43,972 bases of DNA, taken from the NCBI GenBank assembly GCA_026126305.1, contig JAHCJI010000019.1:1-43972 (forward strand), read 5' to 3'. The stretch comes from Phycisphaeraceae bacterium. GTDB lineage: Bacteria; Planctomycetota; Phycisphaerae; Phycisphaerales; UBA1924. Under the pieces are notes generated by a model, which was not told where the DNA came from, made no database searches, and was given only the letters and a program-made list of their open reading frames with translations. A program made the translations under genes and the position numbers. Below, one piece after another: positions 32,516-43,252 of this stretch. How positions within the stretch are numbered: the stretch's first letter is position 1; each line of letters starts with the position of its first letter.

Positions 32516-33793
32516 ATGCAACCGCCCCGCCCCACCAAGCCCATCTTCGTTGGCAACCAGCGCACCGGCATCGTCCAGGTCGGCGGGGGGCTCGACGGCA
32601 CCCAGCCCGCCCCGGTGAGCGTGCAGACCATGACCGCCGGGTACACCCACGACGTGGACAAGTGCGTGGCCGAGATCCACAAGCTGCACGCCGCCGGCGC
32701 CGACATCGTGCGCGTGGCCGTGCCCGAGAAGAAGGACACCGACGCCCTCAAGGAGATCCTGGCCCAGACCAGCGTGCCCATCGTGGCCGACGTGCACTTC
32801 CACTTCCGCCGCGCCCTCGAGGCGGTGGAGGCGGGCGTGCACAAGATCCGCCTCAACCCGGGCAACATCAACGACCGCGAGCAGGTGGTCGAGGTCATCA
32901 AGGCGTGCCGGGACGCGAAGCTGCCCATCCGCGTGGGCGTCAACGAGGGCTCGATCATCGAGCGGCGAGACAAGCAGAAGCGCGCCAGGGAACTGGGCGC
33001 GATGTTCAGCGAGCACAAGCACGGCTACCTGCTGGCCATCATGATCGCCAAGCTCGAGGAGTACCTGGATATCTTCTACGAGCAGGATTTTTACGACATC
33101 GCCATCAGCGCCAAGAGCATGGACGCCACGATCGTCATCGACGCCTACACCGAGATCTCCAAACGCTTCGACCACCCCCTGCACCTGGGCGTGACGCACG
33201 CGGGGCCCAAGGAAACCGGCTGCATCCGCTCGGTCGTCGCGCTGGGCACGCTGCTGGCCAACGGCATCGGCGACACCATCCGCATCAGCTACGCCAACGA
33301 CCCCATCTACGAGGTCCAGGACGGGCTCGAACTGCTCTACACCCTGGGCCTGCGCGAGCGCGTCGGGGCCGAACTCATCGCCTGCCCCACGTGCGGGCGC
33401 ATCCAGGTCGACTTGTTCACCCTCGTGCAACAGGTGCGCGCGAAACTCGCCAGCGACATCCAGGTGCCCATGAAGGTCGCCGTCATGGGCTGCGTGGTCA
33501 ACGGGCCCGGCGAGGCCGAGGGTGCCGACGTGGCCGTCTTCGCCGGCGACCGGCGGGGCATCATCTACGTCCAGGGCGAGAAGGTCGCCAACGTGCCCGA
33601 GGAAGAGATCCTCGACCGCCTGCTCAAGGAGTGCGAGGCGTTCCAGGCGGCCGTCCGTGCCGGCACCGCCCGGCTGGGCGAGAAAAAGGTCGAGATCGTG
33701 CCGCCCGACCCGCTGGGCGAACTGGGCAGCGGCTGGGAAAAGATGGCCGCCCAACGCATCCGCAGCGCCGACCTGACCATCGGCCAGTCGTAA
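32516..33793 (+). CDS. ispG: 4-hydroxy-3-methylbut-2-enyl diphosphate synthase IspG
   Basis: IspG is the penultimate enzyme of the MEP pathway; it reduces MEcPP to HMBPP with a [4Fe-4S] cluster. The 425-residue product has Cys290 and Cys293 in CPTCGR, Cys326 in GCVVNGPGE and Glu333 as the fourth ligand, as in E. coli. The barrel motifs SVQTMT, ADVHFHFRRALEA, RLNPGNIND and RVGVNEGS are present. It is about 50 residues longer than the E. coli form, mainly in the C-terminus. The ATG at 32516 is placed by homology and by the TACACT signal. No other MEP gene is adjacent. The gene converges on sucD. Confidence 0.97.
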   Translation: MQPPRPTKPIFVGNQRTGIVQVGGGLDGTQPAPVSVQTMTAGYTHDVDKCVAEIHKLHAAGADIVRVAVPEKKDTDALKEILAQTSVPIVADVHFHFRRALEAVEAGVHKIRLNPGNINDREQVVEVIKACRDAKLPIRVGVNEGSIIERRDKQKRARELGAMFSEHKHGYLLAIMIAKLEEYLDIFYEQDFYDIAISAKSMDATIVIDAYTEISKRFDHPLHLGVTHAGPKETGCIRSVVALGTLLANGIGDTIRISYANDPIYEVQDGLELLYTLGLRERVGAELIACPTCGRIQVDLFTLVQQVRAKLASDIQVPMKVAVMGCVVNGPGEAEGADVAVFAGDRRGIIYVQGEKVANVPEEEILDRLLKECEAFQAAVRAGTARLGEKKVEIVPPDPLGELGSGWEKMAAQRIRSADLTIGQS

Positions 33794-33856
33794 CCTTCGC
33801 GGGCCGGGCTGTCGGTTGGCCGTAGCTTTGCCGTGAAGACGACCGCCTGTCGCCTC

Positions 33857-34876
33857 CTACACCGCCGCCAGCTCCAGGCCCAGCGCCCGGGCCATGGCCT
33901 TGCCCATGTCCGCCGGGCTCTTGCTCACCGTGATGCCCGCGGCCTCCATCGCGGCGATCTTGGCCGAAGCGGTTCCCTCGCCGCCGCTGATGATGGCCCC
34001 CGCGTGGCCCATCCGCTTGCCGGGGGGGGCGGTCTGGCCGGCGATGAAGCCCGCCACGGGCTTGGTGACGTGGTCGCGCACGTAGCGGGCGGCGTCCTCC
34101 TCGTCGCTGCCGCCGATCTCCCCGATCATGAGGATGCCGTGCGTGTCGGGGTCGTTCTCGAAGAGGCGCAGGCAGTCCAGGTGGCTCAGCCCGCGCACCG
34201 GGTCTCCGCCGATGCCGATGCAGGTGCTCTGGGCGATGCCCAGTTGGCTGCACTGCCAGACGGCCTCGTAGGTCAGCGTGCCGCTGCGGCTGACGATGCC
34301 CACGGCCTTGCCCGTGGTGCAGGCGGGGTCGCTGATGTGGGTGTGGATGTAGCCGGGCATGATGCCGATCTTGCAGCCCGCGTTGGTGAAGGGGTCCTTG
34401 GGGCCGGTGCCGCCGCCGGTCCCCTTTCCTGTGTGGGGGCCGGGGGTGATGATGCCCGGGCAGTTGGGGCCGATGAGGGTGAACAGGTTCTGCGTGGGGT
34501 GGACGTCGGCGCCGCGGGCGGCCAGGTTCATCGCGTCCAGGGCGGCCCGCACGCGGACCATGTCGTGCACCGGCACGCCCTCGGTGATGCAGCAGATCAG
34601 CCGCAGCCCCGCGTCGGCGGCCTCGAGGATGGCATCACCCGCGAAGGCGGGGGGCACGAAGATCATGGTCGCCGTGGCCCCCGTCGCGTCGGCGGCCTGT
34701 TTCACCGTGTCGAAGATGGGCAGGCCGTTGTCGTCGCTCGTGCCGCCCTTGCCGGGGGTGACGCCGCCCACGAGCTTCGTGCCATAGTGCAGGCAGCCGC
34801 GTGTGTGGACGGCCCCGAAGGCGCCGGTGATGCCCTGGCAGATGACCTTGGTGGAAGCGTTGACGAGGACGGGCAT
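33857..34876 (-). CDS. sucD: Succinyl-CoA synthetase subunit alpha
   Basis: The alpha subunit carries the phosphohistidine and CoA site of succinyl-CoA synthetase in the TCA cycle. The 339-residue product has the CoA fold [26 protein letters not shown], and the catalytic His291 in MGHAGAII. It is about 50 residues longer than the usual 290. The extra part is at 146-188, inside NCPGIITPG ... [11 protein letters not shown] ... VGIVSRSGT, rich in Gly, Thr and Lys. The ATG at 34876 has GGAG upstream. sucC is not next to it, unlike in most bacteria. Confidence 0.95.
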   Translation of the reverse strand: MPVLVNASTKVICQGITGAFGAVHTRGCLHYGTKLVGGVTPGKGGTSDDNGLPIFDTVKQAADATGATATMIFVPPAFAGDAILEAADAGLRLICCITEGVPVHDMVRVRAALDAMNLAARGADVHPTQNLFTLIGPNCPGIITPGPHTGKGTGGGTGPKDPFTNAGCKIGIMPGYIHTHISDPACTTGKAVGIVSRSGTLTYEAVWQCSQLGIAQSTCIGIGGDPVRGLSHLDCLRLFENDPDTHGILMIGEIGGSDEEDAARYVRDHVTKPVAGFIAGQTAPPGKRMGHAGAIISGGEGTASAKIAAMEAAGITVSKSPADMGKAMARALGLELAAV

Positions 34877-34978
34877 GGCGTTCTCCGTATGGGCCGGGTC
34901 TCAGCGGCAGGGTAGGCCCGGGCCGCCGGACGCTGCGCCACGACGGGCGCCCATCGCCGATCCGCCACCGCCGCGGCG

Positions 34979-35683
34979 TCAGCGGCCGCCCGCCAGGCTT
35001 GGGTAGCTCGTGTAGCCGGCCGCCCCGCCGCCGGAGAAGGTGGCGCTGTCCCAGGGCGACAGCGGCAGGCCGTGGCGGAAGCGGTGGGCCAGGTCCGGGT
35101 TGCTGATGAAGGCCCTGCCGAGGGCAACGGCGTCGAAGCCGGCCTCTTTGGCGCAGCGGGCGGGGTGGGCGAATTGCTCGACGATGGCCGGGATCTCGTC
35201 GGCCCCCAGGGCGCGCGGCACGCTGGTGGGCACGCGCTCCATGCTGGCGTCGACGTATGTCCTGGACCGGCTCGGGACGCTTGTCGGCCCCACCGGCTGC
35301 CCGCCGCCGGGCTGGGGGCTGGTGTGGCTCACCCGGCCCACGTGCCACAGCTGGCAGGCGATCCGCCCGCCCTGGGCGTGCACGGCGTCGGTCAACTGCT
35401 TCCAGCCGCGCACCTGCTCGGGCGTGTGGATGCCCGCGGTGGCGTCGTAGCCGCGGCCCTCTTCGCTGACGCAGGCGGCCTGGGCGATGATCAGCCCCGC
35501 GCCGCGGGCGGGGTGGCCCCGCTGGGCGTAGGAGAGCGCGTTGAGCGCGTTGGGCACGTGCCCGGGCATCGACGCCCGGCCGCGCGTCAGCGGGGCCATC
35601 CACGGGCGCGAGGCCACGCGGAGCGGGCCCACGCCGACCGGCGAGAACAGGCTTGCGGCGCTGGAAACGTCCCCGGTGCCCAT
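34979..35683 (-). pseudogene. Old Yellow Enzyme (NADH:flavin oxidoreductase) homologue with an internal deletion
   Basis: OYE-type enzymes are about 360-residue FMN barrels that reduce enones and nitro compounds. Here the N-terminal half is normal: MAPLTRGRAS, QLWHVGRVSH, PRALGADEIPAIVEQF. It reads CAKEAGFDAV and then goes straight to ALGRAFISNPDL and the normal end GGGAAGYTSYPSL. Compared from memory with NemA, about 130-140 residues are missing. The lost part covers the HxxN substrate motif, several barrel strands and the FMN phosphate site. The frame is intact across the junction, where both sides share the string D-A-V. The 234-residue product is probably inactive. The ATG at 35683 is likely; the open frame continues upstream through the 21-bp array but without evidence of coding. 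Confidence 0.75.
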
Positions 35684-35759
35684 CGTCCCGATCCTTGCAC
35701 CCCAACCCCCGCCGGCACGCCGCGGGCTCGCCCGCACGCCGGAAACCCCATCCGAAGCG

Positions 35760-36032
35760 GTGCCAACCCGGCCCAACGGGGTGCGTTCCCGGCCCGATGC
35801 GGTGCCGCTCGCACGCAAAGCCGCTCCGCTTTGCCCTATATCCGCCCCACTGTCGCCCAAAAACGCCCCACTGTTGCCCAAAGTCGCTCCGACTTGCCCT
35901 GAATCCGCTCCGACTTGCCCCAGATCCGCTCCGCTCTCACAAAAATCCGCTCCGACTTGACCTCCATCCGCTCCGCCGGGGCCCAAGATCGCTCCGCCGG
36001 GGCCCAAGGTCGCTCCGCCGGGGCCCAGTTCC
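35760..36032. repeat. 21-bp tandem repeat array 2 (13 units)
   Basis: Thirteen units in strict 21-bp register, ten of them clear from 35823. Examples of unit starts: GCTCCGACTTGCCC (35886, 35907), GCTCCGACTTGACC (35949) and GCTCCGCCGGGGCCCA (35970, 35991, 36012). Units from 35760 to 35822 are more diverged. No unit is gained or lost in phase over 273 bases. On the minus strand the frame reads heptads such as GADLGQV and GADIGQS with no stop. The plus frame has a TGA inside the 35949 unit. The array occupies most of the 617-bp gap between the deleted OYE gene and the divergent gene at 36301. Nothing else is visible there. Confidence 0.88.
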
Positions 36033-36300
36033 GCACCGTGGTCTGGGCCTTGGGGGCGGATTCGCGTGGTTCCGGCGGCGATCGACCCGAAGGGCCCGCA
36101 TCTTTTTCTGGCCGCGGCAACATTTTCGTTCAAGTGGGGCCCGGACCGGCTCGATCCTTCTTCCAGAGCGGGGCCATGGGGGCCCCGCCGATGGCGGGCC
36201 CGGACGCCCGCGGGAAGGTTCGTATGGACACGAACACGCAACTTTCGTGCGGCCACGCCGGCCGCGTCACCCGTTCGCAAACTGATACAGGAGCCCGGCC

Positions 36301-36984
36301 ATGAGCACGATCCCCAAGAAGAACGCCCAGGCCATCGCCTGGGTGCAGACGCGCGTGCCCGTGTGGGCGGCCGCGGGCGCGACCATCGGCGTCGACGCCC
36401 AGCAGATCGGCCAGCTTGGCGCCCTGGCCGGTGCGGCGGCCACCGCCCTGGCCGAGTACGACGCCGCCGTGGCCGTGGCCCGGGCCAAGGGCGAGGCCTA
36501 CCGCGACGCCGTGGGCACCATGCGCGAGTCCGCCGGCGGCCAGGTGGGCCGCATCCGCGGCTTTGCCCGCACGGCCCCCAACCCCTCGGCGGTGTACGCC
36601 GCCGCGCAGATCCCCCCGCCCGCCACGCCCGCGCCCTCGCCCGCCCCGGGCACGCCCGAGGGCTTCCGCATCTCGCTGGAGGCCAGCGGCTCGCTGCGCT
36701 TCGCCTTCAAGGCCGTCCACCCGGCCAAGGTCAAGGGCGTGACCTACCTCGTGCAGCGCCAGGACACCCCCCAGGGGCCCTTCCAGTTCTTCAAGCTGGC
36801 CAAGCAGCGCACCTTCACCGACAACTCCTTCCCGGCCACCAGCAGCACCATCTCCTACATGGTGACGGCCCAGACCGCCACCAAGAGCGGCCAGCCGGCC
36901 ACCGTCACCGTCCGCTACGGCGGCGGCAACCAGGGGCCGGTCATCGTCAGCCAGGGCCCGGCCGTGGACACCCCCGCCGCCTGA
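36301..36984 (+). CDS. Hypothetical protein with helical N-terminus and FN3-like C-terminus
   Basis: The 227-residue product begins MSTIPKKNAQAIAWVQTRVP. About 85 residues of helix follow (ALAEYDAAVAVARAKGEAYR), then a Pro-rich hinge (PPPATPAPSPAPGTP). The C-terminal beta domain of about 110 residues (LRFAFKAVHPAKVKGVTYLV ... ISYMVTAQTA) resembles a fibronectin-type fold. I recall similar small proteins in planctomycetes and verrucomicrobia, of unknown function. There is no signal peptide. AGGAG lies about 7 nt before the ATG. A strong terminator follows, so it is probably a single-gene unit. Confidence 0.75.
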   Translation: MSTIPKKNAQAIAWVQTRVPVWAAAGATIGVDAQQIGQLGALAGAAATALAEYDAAVAVARAKGEAYRDAVGTMRESAGGQVGRIRGFARTAPNPSAVYAAAQIPPPATPAPSPAPGTPEGFRISLEASGSLRFAFKAVHPAKVKGVTYLVQRQDTPQGPFQFFKLAKQRTFTDNSFPATSSTISYMVTAQTATKSGQPATVTVRYGGGNQGPVIVSQGPAVDTPAA

Positions 36985-37015
36985 GGCCACCTGCCGGTGT
37001 TGTTTTCCACGCACG

Positions 37016-37039
37016 AACCCCCCGGCCGCGGGGGGTTTT
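37016..37039 (+). terminator. Rho-independent terminator after the gene at 36301
   Basis: AACCCCCC (37016-37023) pairs with GGGGGGTT (37030-37037), with a six-base loop, and TTTT is at 37036-37039. The outer GCAC (37011) and GTGC (37040) can extend the stem. It lies about 30 bases after the stop codon. It is the clearest intrinsic terminator in the window. Confidence 0.85.
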
Positions 37040-39798
37040 GTGCCGTGGGGGGCCGCGGCCGTGCCCCCACCGCCGCTCATCCGCCCCGGGCCGCCAGCAG
37101 CTCGATGGGCTTGCGGCGGGCCAGGGCAGAGACCGCCGGGGCGGCGGCCAGCAGCGTGAGCAGGAGGGTGACCGCCCAGCTGAAGGCCAGGGGGCCCGGG
37201 GGCGGCCGCAGCGAGAGCGTCAGCCCGGCCAGCAGGGCGTAGAGGCGCTGGCCCGCCCAGGCGGCCTGGAAGCCCAGGCCCGTGCCCAGCACGATGGCCG
37301 CCAGCGCGATGAGCACGGCCTCGGCCAATATGAGCCGGCAGACCACCCCGCGCGACGCGCCGATGGCCCGCAGCACGCCCAGCTCGCTGCGCCGGGCGTG
37401 GATGCCCGCGACGACGAGGTTGGCCACGCCGAAGCAGGCCACGAGCATGGCCATGACCGCCACCGCCGAGAAGACCGCCAGCGTGGTGCCAGCGACGGTC
37501 TCGATCTCGCGCTTGATCTGGCGGCCGCTGCCCGCGTCGAGCACGCCGCTGCCAAAGAGCGTGTCGCGGATCTCGGCGATGGCCACCTCGTCGTCGATGG
37601 CGTCGCTGAGGTCGATCTGGATGAGGTGGATGGCGCCGACGCTGAAGCGCTCGACCATGTCGGCCCGCGATCCGAAGACGGCGTGGACGGCCTGGCGGGC
37701 CAGGTCCTCGCCCGCGTTGAAGTACTGGCCGACGATCTCCAGCCCCGGGCTGGCGATGACCCCGACGATCTCGAAGTCGTGCGTCTGGTCGTTGACGCGG
37801 CAGACGAAGCGGTCGCCCACGCCCAGGCCCTGGGCGATGTTGAACTCGCGGGCGACGATGACGGCCCCGCCCTCTTCCAGCCGCCGGCGGGCGTAGGCCT
37901 CCTCGCCCTGCACCCACACCAGGCGGGTCATCTCGAAGAAGGGCCCCGGCTCGAAGGCCACGAAGGTGGTCTGGTAGGTTTGCAGCGCCCGGATGCCGAA
38001 GGCGTCGGTCTCGACGGGCAGGAGCGTGATGGCGTTGGTGCGCTCGACGAAGGGCAGGGCCTCGAGGGCTTGCCGGCTGTCCTCGGAGAGGCGCAGGCCG
38101 CTGACGAAGGCGTCGGGGAAGTCCACCTTCCCCAGCCAGTCTCGCAGCACGGCCCCGCCGGTGATCCAGTTGGAGATCATCAGCGCCAGGCCGGTCATGA
38201 GCGCGCCGGCGGTGAAGCCCAGGCGGTAGGGCATCGATCGCACGCTGCGCCCGACCATGTGCGCCGGCACGCCCAGCAGCCTGGAGATCGCCCCGGCCAG
38301 CGCGATGGCCAGCAGCAGCACCACGGGCGGGCCCAGCAGGAAGTAGCCCACGAACATCGCCGGCAGCCCGAAGGTCGCGTAGCTCCAGAAGACCACCTGC
38401 CCATCGCCCGGCAGGCCCACGGCGGCCGCCTGCACGCCCAGCAGCAGCAGCCCCAGGCCGGCCAGGGTGGCCATGGTCCGCCCTCGCGGCGGGCGGGCCC
38501 GGCTGGCCAGGGCGCCCATGGGGCTGGTGCGCCCGGCCCGCAGGGCGGGCCATACCGCCCCGGCCAGGCCGGCCACGATCGACCCGAAGAAGGCCAGCGC
38601 CATCAGCCATGGGGGGATGGTCAGGCCCGTGGGCAGGACCTCTCGGAAGTGCCACGCCCCCGCGGCGGCCACGCCCACCCCCAGCGGCACGCCCAGGCAC
38701 GCCCCGGCCAGGCCGATGAGCAGGCCCTCGACCAGCTGGGCCTGGGCGATCTGCGAGCGCGTCGCCCCGATGCAGCGGAGCATGCCCAGCTCGCGCTGCC
38801 GCTCGACCACGCCCGCGCCCAGCCCGGTGACGATGATGAACATGGCCGACAGCAGGGCCAGCAGGATGGCCAGCGCCAGGCCGAACTGGCCCGAACGCAG
38901 GTTGCGGTCGAGCCCGCTTGTGATGCGCTCGGTGGTTTGCAGGATGGCGCCGCTGGGGGCCTGGCCCTGCCGGGCGTCGGCCACGGCCTGGGGGTCGTTT
39001 CCGGGCCGGAGCTTGAGGTCGATCTGGGTGAGCTCGGCCCCGCGCCCGGTGGCCTGGCGCAGGCCCTCGAGGGTCAGGTAGGCCTGGGGCCGCCCGCCCA
39101 GCGGCGGCGGCTCGCTCATGCCCACGACGGTCAGCTCGCTGGAGCCAAAGAGCCGGCGGAGGGTGACGGTGTCTCCCAGGCGCACGCCCTGGAGGTTGTT
39201 GAACGCCTGGGCCCCTTGCTCGTCGGCGGGCACGGCGGCGGGCGTGCCCGAGGGGGCGGGGGGCACGGGCCTGTCGCCGTCTCGCGCGATGAGCGGCTCG
39301 GGCCGGCTGAAGACCCCGATCTTGCGGATGGCCTCGAGGCTGCCCAGCCAGGTGAGGCGGCCGGCCAGGGTGGCGTCCAGCACGATCTCGCCGGGCCCCT
39401 CCGGCGCGCGGCCGGCGATGATGCGGATGGGCCGCAGCGCCGCCTCGGCCCGCGGCTCGACGCCGATGCCCATGGCGTTGACGCGGAAGTTGGCCCGCTG
39501 ACGCTTGTACGCGCCGGGGTTGGCCTCGTCGGGCACGTAGACGGCCCGGGAGATCTGGAGGGCCAGGTCTCGCGAGAGCCGGGGGGCAGCAACCTCGACC
39601 TCGGGCCAGCTCCGGACGGCTTCGAGCACCGACTCGGGCATGACCCCGCCGCGGCCGGTGGGTTCGAGCCGCAGTTGGGCGATGCCGAAGGTGGCGTCCA
39701 TGCGGGCGTGGACGGCGTTGTTGGCCGAGCTGAGCGCGCAGGCGACCGCGCTGATGAGGGCCGCCGAGAGCGTGACGGCGGCGGTGAGCAGGGCGGTC

Positions 39799-40551
<753 letters not shown>

Positions 40552-40597
40552 GCGGGTATCTGGTATGCGGGTGCCTGGGCCCGCCCGCCGGGCGTTT

Positions 40598-40978
40598 TCA
40601 CGAGCCGCCGCTGGCCGTGTAGGCGTCGGCGTCCATGAGTTGGTCGATCTGCCCGGGGTCGCTGGGCTTGATCTTCACCAGCCAGCCCTTGCCGTAGCAG
40701 TCTTCGTTGATCAGGCCCGGCTTGTCGGCCAGTTCGGCGTTGACCTCGGCGATCTCGCCATCGACGCTGGAGTAGATATCGCTGGTGGTCTTGACCGACT
40801 CGACCTCGCCCACCGGGTCTCCCTTGGAGACGCTCGTGCCCATGGGCTTCATATCGACAAAGGTAACGTCGGTGAGCTGGTCGACGGCGAACCGGGTGAT
40901 GCCGATGACCACCAGGTCGCCCTCGGGCTTGTGCCATTCGTGGGAGTCGCTGTAGCGTCGGTCGCTTGGGGCGGGCAT
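40598..40978 (-). CDS. gcvH: Glycine cleavage system protein H
   Basis: GcvH carries the lipoyl group that moves the aminomethyl intermediate among the P, T and L proteins in glycine breakdown. The 126-residue product reads YSDSHEWHKPEGDLVVIGIT and then VGEVESVKTTSDIYSSVDGE, with the lipoyl Lys63. WLVKIKPSDPGQIDQLMDADAY is the usual C-terminal helix. Length is normal. AAGGA lies 11-13 nt before the ATG at 40978, and a TAGCAT (41049-41054, minus) is a possible -10. No gcvT or gcvP is in the window, and no glycine riboswitch is seen upstream. Confidence 0.96.
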   Translation of the reverse strand: MPAPSDRRYSDSHEWHKPEGDLVVIGITRFAVDQLTDVTFVDMKPMGTSVSKGDPVGEVESVKTTSDIYSSVDGEIAEVNAELADKPGLINEDCYGKGWLVKIKPSDPGQIDQLMDADAYTASGGS

Positions 40979-41141
40979 GGGTGGTGTGTTCCTTCGGGGG
41001 CGGCGCGGGTCGTGCCACGAGACGCCCATCGGCCCGCGGCAAGGGGCAATGCTATGGGTCGCAGCGGGCCGGGCCAAGACGGGAATAAGACGGGCCAAGA
41101 CGGGCCGCCGCGGCGCGGGGGATGCCCCGCCGCGGGCCGAC

Positions 41142-41147
41142 TACAGT
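41142..41147 (+). promoter_or_regulatory. TACAGT -10 element of the TIM-barrel/cmk/plsC operon, leaderless type
   Basis: TACAGT is followed by six bases (GGGCCG) and the ATG at 41154. No Shine-Dalgarno precedes the ATG. It would drive the three-gene operon. Confidence 0.45.
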
Positions 41148-41153
41148 GGGCCG

Positions 41154-42419
41154 ATGCTGCTCGCCCTTGCCGCCCGTTCCTTGCGCCCGATGCTCGTGGG
41201 CAAGGACGCCAGCCTGTCGCTGACCGACCTGCCCCGCTTCGCACACGAGCAGCTGGGCCTGCACGGGCTGATGCTCTCGGCCGACCTGCTGGCCGGTCGC
41301 ACGCGTGACGACCTCGTCCGGCTTCGAGACGCCGCCGACCGGGCCCGCTGCTCGTGCCTGGTGCTGCTGGAGGAAACGCCCCAGCCCCTGGCCGCCGCCG
41401 ACGCCAGCGCCGCCGACCAGCGCATCCGCAGGGTCATGGCCGCGGCCAGCCTGCTGGGATGCAACGCCGCGGGCGTGGCCATCGACGCCCCGAACAACGC
41501 CCACGCCCTCGATCAGGTCGCCGAACGCCTCAAGGCCCTCATGGGAGAGGCCGAGCAAAGAGAGATCAACCTGCTCATCCTGCCCGGCAAAGGGCCCGGC
41601 CTGACCGCATCGACCGAGCGGCTGACCGAACTGCTTAAGAAGGTGGGCGGCTTCCGCGTGGGCACCATGCCCGACTTCGCCGACGCCGCCCGGGCCGAGG
41701 ACATGTCGGCCTACCTGCGACGCGTCACGCCCTACGCCTCGGCGGTGCTCGGCACGACCCTGGGCTTCGAGGCCGTCGAGGGGGACCTCCAAGACGAGCG
41801 GGCCTTCGTCGAGCACGCGGGCTTCGACCTGTCGGCCGCCGTCGAGGCCATCGCCGCCGTGGGCTTCGACGCCGCGGTTGGGCTCGACTACCGGGGCCCG
41901 GGCGACCCAAAGCTGGGCCTGCGGCGCAGCCGAGAGGGCTTCCTGCACGCCCTCTCGGGCGAGAAGACGCCCTTCACGCTGGTCCACGACGACGAGTTCG
42001 ACGACGAGATGGACGCGGCGGCGGCGGCCCTGCTCGAAGCCATCTTCAGCGACGACGAAGAAGACGATGAGGACGACGACAATCCCGCGCCCGCTCGCCG
42101 AAAGCCCGCCGCCAAGGACATCGACGCCGACATCGACGACGAAAGTGATGCCGACGAAGTCCTCGATCAAGACCTCGAGGAAGCCCCCGGTACCGATGCC
42201 GAAAAGGCCACGCCCGAGGGCCGGGCCCTGAAGACACCCCGCAAATCCGCCAAGACCGGCGCGAAACAGACGCCCAAGCGGGCACCGGCCGATCTCGATC
42301 CGGACGATGCCGCGCCACCCAGGCCCACAAAGAAGACGACCCGAAAGACCAGCAAGAAGGCCACCTCGAAGCCCGATCCCGGGCCGGATGAGGACGCGAG
42401 CACCGGAGACCAGCCGTGA
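41154..42419 (+). CDS. TIM-barrel protein (sugar phosphate isomerase/epimerase-like) with charged tail
   Basis: The 421-residue protein has two parts. Residues 1-280 look like an AP-endonuclease-2/xylose-isomerase type barrel: LGLHGLMLSADLL, NLLILPGKGPGLTASTERL, RVGTMPDF and DAAVGLDYRGPGD. The metal-ligand Glu/His set of the family is not fully evident. From about 288 the sequence is low complexity: first acidic (SDDEEDDEDDDN), then Lys/Thr/Pro-rich (KTPRKSAKTGAKQTPK ... KKTTRKTSKKATSK), like a histone-tail. The tail is expected to be disordered and may bind nucleic acid. A GTGA overlap joins it to cmk. The function is not known. Confidence 0.7.
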   Translation: MLLALAARSLRPMLVGKDASLSLTDLPRFAHEQLGLHGLMLSADLLAGRTRDDLVRLRDAADRARCSCLVLLEETPQPLAAADASAADQRIRRVMAAASLLGCNAAGVAIDAPNNAHALDQVAERLKALMGEAEQREINLLILPGKGPGLTASTERLTELLKKVGGFRVGTMPDFADAARAEDMSAYLRRVTPYASAVLGTTLGFEAVEGDLQDERAFVEHAGFDLSAAVEAIAAVGFDAAVGLDYRGPGDPKLGLRRSREGFLHALSGEKTPFTLVHDDEFDDEMDAAAAALLEAIFSDDEEDDEDDDNPAPARRKPAAKDIDADIDDESDADEVLDQDLEEAPGTDAEKATPEGRALKTPRKSAKTGAKQTPKRAPADLDPDDAAPPRPTKKTTRKTSKKATSKPDPGPDEDASTGDQP

Positions 42420-43252
42420 GCCACAAGGGTGATACGCTCCACCTGCCGGCGGTGGCCGTCGAGGCAGCGTCCGGTTCCATCGCCCGACCGGGCCGCCCCA
42501 CCATGGGAAGGCGAAAGAGCGTGATCCCACAAGGCGTGGACATCATCGTCACCATCGACGGGCCCGCCGGCACGGGCAAGAGCACCGTCGCCCAATCGCT
42601 GGCCGAACGCCTGGGGCTCGACCTCCTGGACACCGGCGCCATGTACCGCGCCGCGGCGGCCATCGCCATCGACCAGGGGCTCATCGACGGCGTGCGAGCC
42701 GAAGACCCCGCCACGACCGCCCGCTTCGTCCAGATCGTCGCCGACGCCGACCTGCACTTCGACTGGATGGCCGACCCGCCGGCCATCATGGCCATGTCCA
42801 AGGCCACCGGCCGCTACGAGCCGCTCAACGAACGCATCCGCACGCCCGACGTCACCAAGGCCGTCTCGGCCGTCGCCCGCGTGGTCGAGCTGCGCCGCCA
42901 CATGGTCCGCAAGCAGCGGCTCATCGGCCAGCAGCACCCGCGCCTGGTCACCGAGGGCCGCGACCAGGGCTCGGTGGTCTTCCCCGATGCATTAGTCAAG
43001 TTCTACCTCGACGCCGACCTGCGCGTGCGGGCCGAGCGAAGGGCCGACCAGCTGCGCGAGGCCGGCTACCCCGCCCAGGCCGACGAACTCATGGCCGAAC
43101 TTGCCCGCCGCGACGAGGCCGACCGCACGCGCGAGGAGGGCCCGCTGGTGTGCCCGCAAGACGCCATCACCGTCGACACCACACGCCTGAACTTCGACCA
43201 GGTCGTCGACCGCCTGGAGCGCGACGTGCTCGACCGCGTCGGCGTGGCGTGA
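42416..43252 (+). CDS. cmk: Cytidylate kinase
   Basis: Cmk phosphorylates CMP and dCMP. The 278-residue product from the GTG at 42416 has the P-loop IDGPAGTGKST (47-57), then LLDTGAMYRA, and later LVTEGRDQGSVVFPDA and RAERRADQLREAGY, as in the family. The N-terminal extension is about 40 residues, so the ATG at 42503 (249 residues) is an alternative. GTG is favoured by GGAG 7 nt upstream and a GTGA overlap with the previous stop. The next gene also starts in a GTGA overlap. Usual length is about 225; extra residues are internal as well as N-terminal. Confidence 0.93.
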   Translation: MSHKGDTLHLPAVAVEAASGSIARPGRPTMGRRKSVIPQGVDIIVTIDGPAGTGKSTVAQSLAERLGLDLLDTGAMYRAAAAIAIDQGLIDGVRAEDPATTARFVQIVADADLHFDWMADPPAIMAMSKATGRYEPLNERIRTPDVTKAVSAVARVVELRRHMVRKQRLIGQQHPRLVTEGRDQGSVVFPDALVKFYLDADLRVRAERRADQLREAGYPAQADELMAELARRDEADRTREEGPLVCPQDAITVDTTRLNFDQVVDRLERDVLDRVGVA

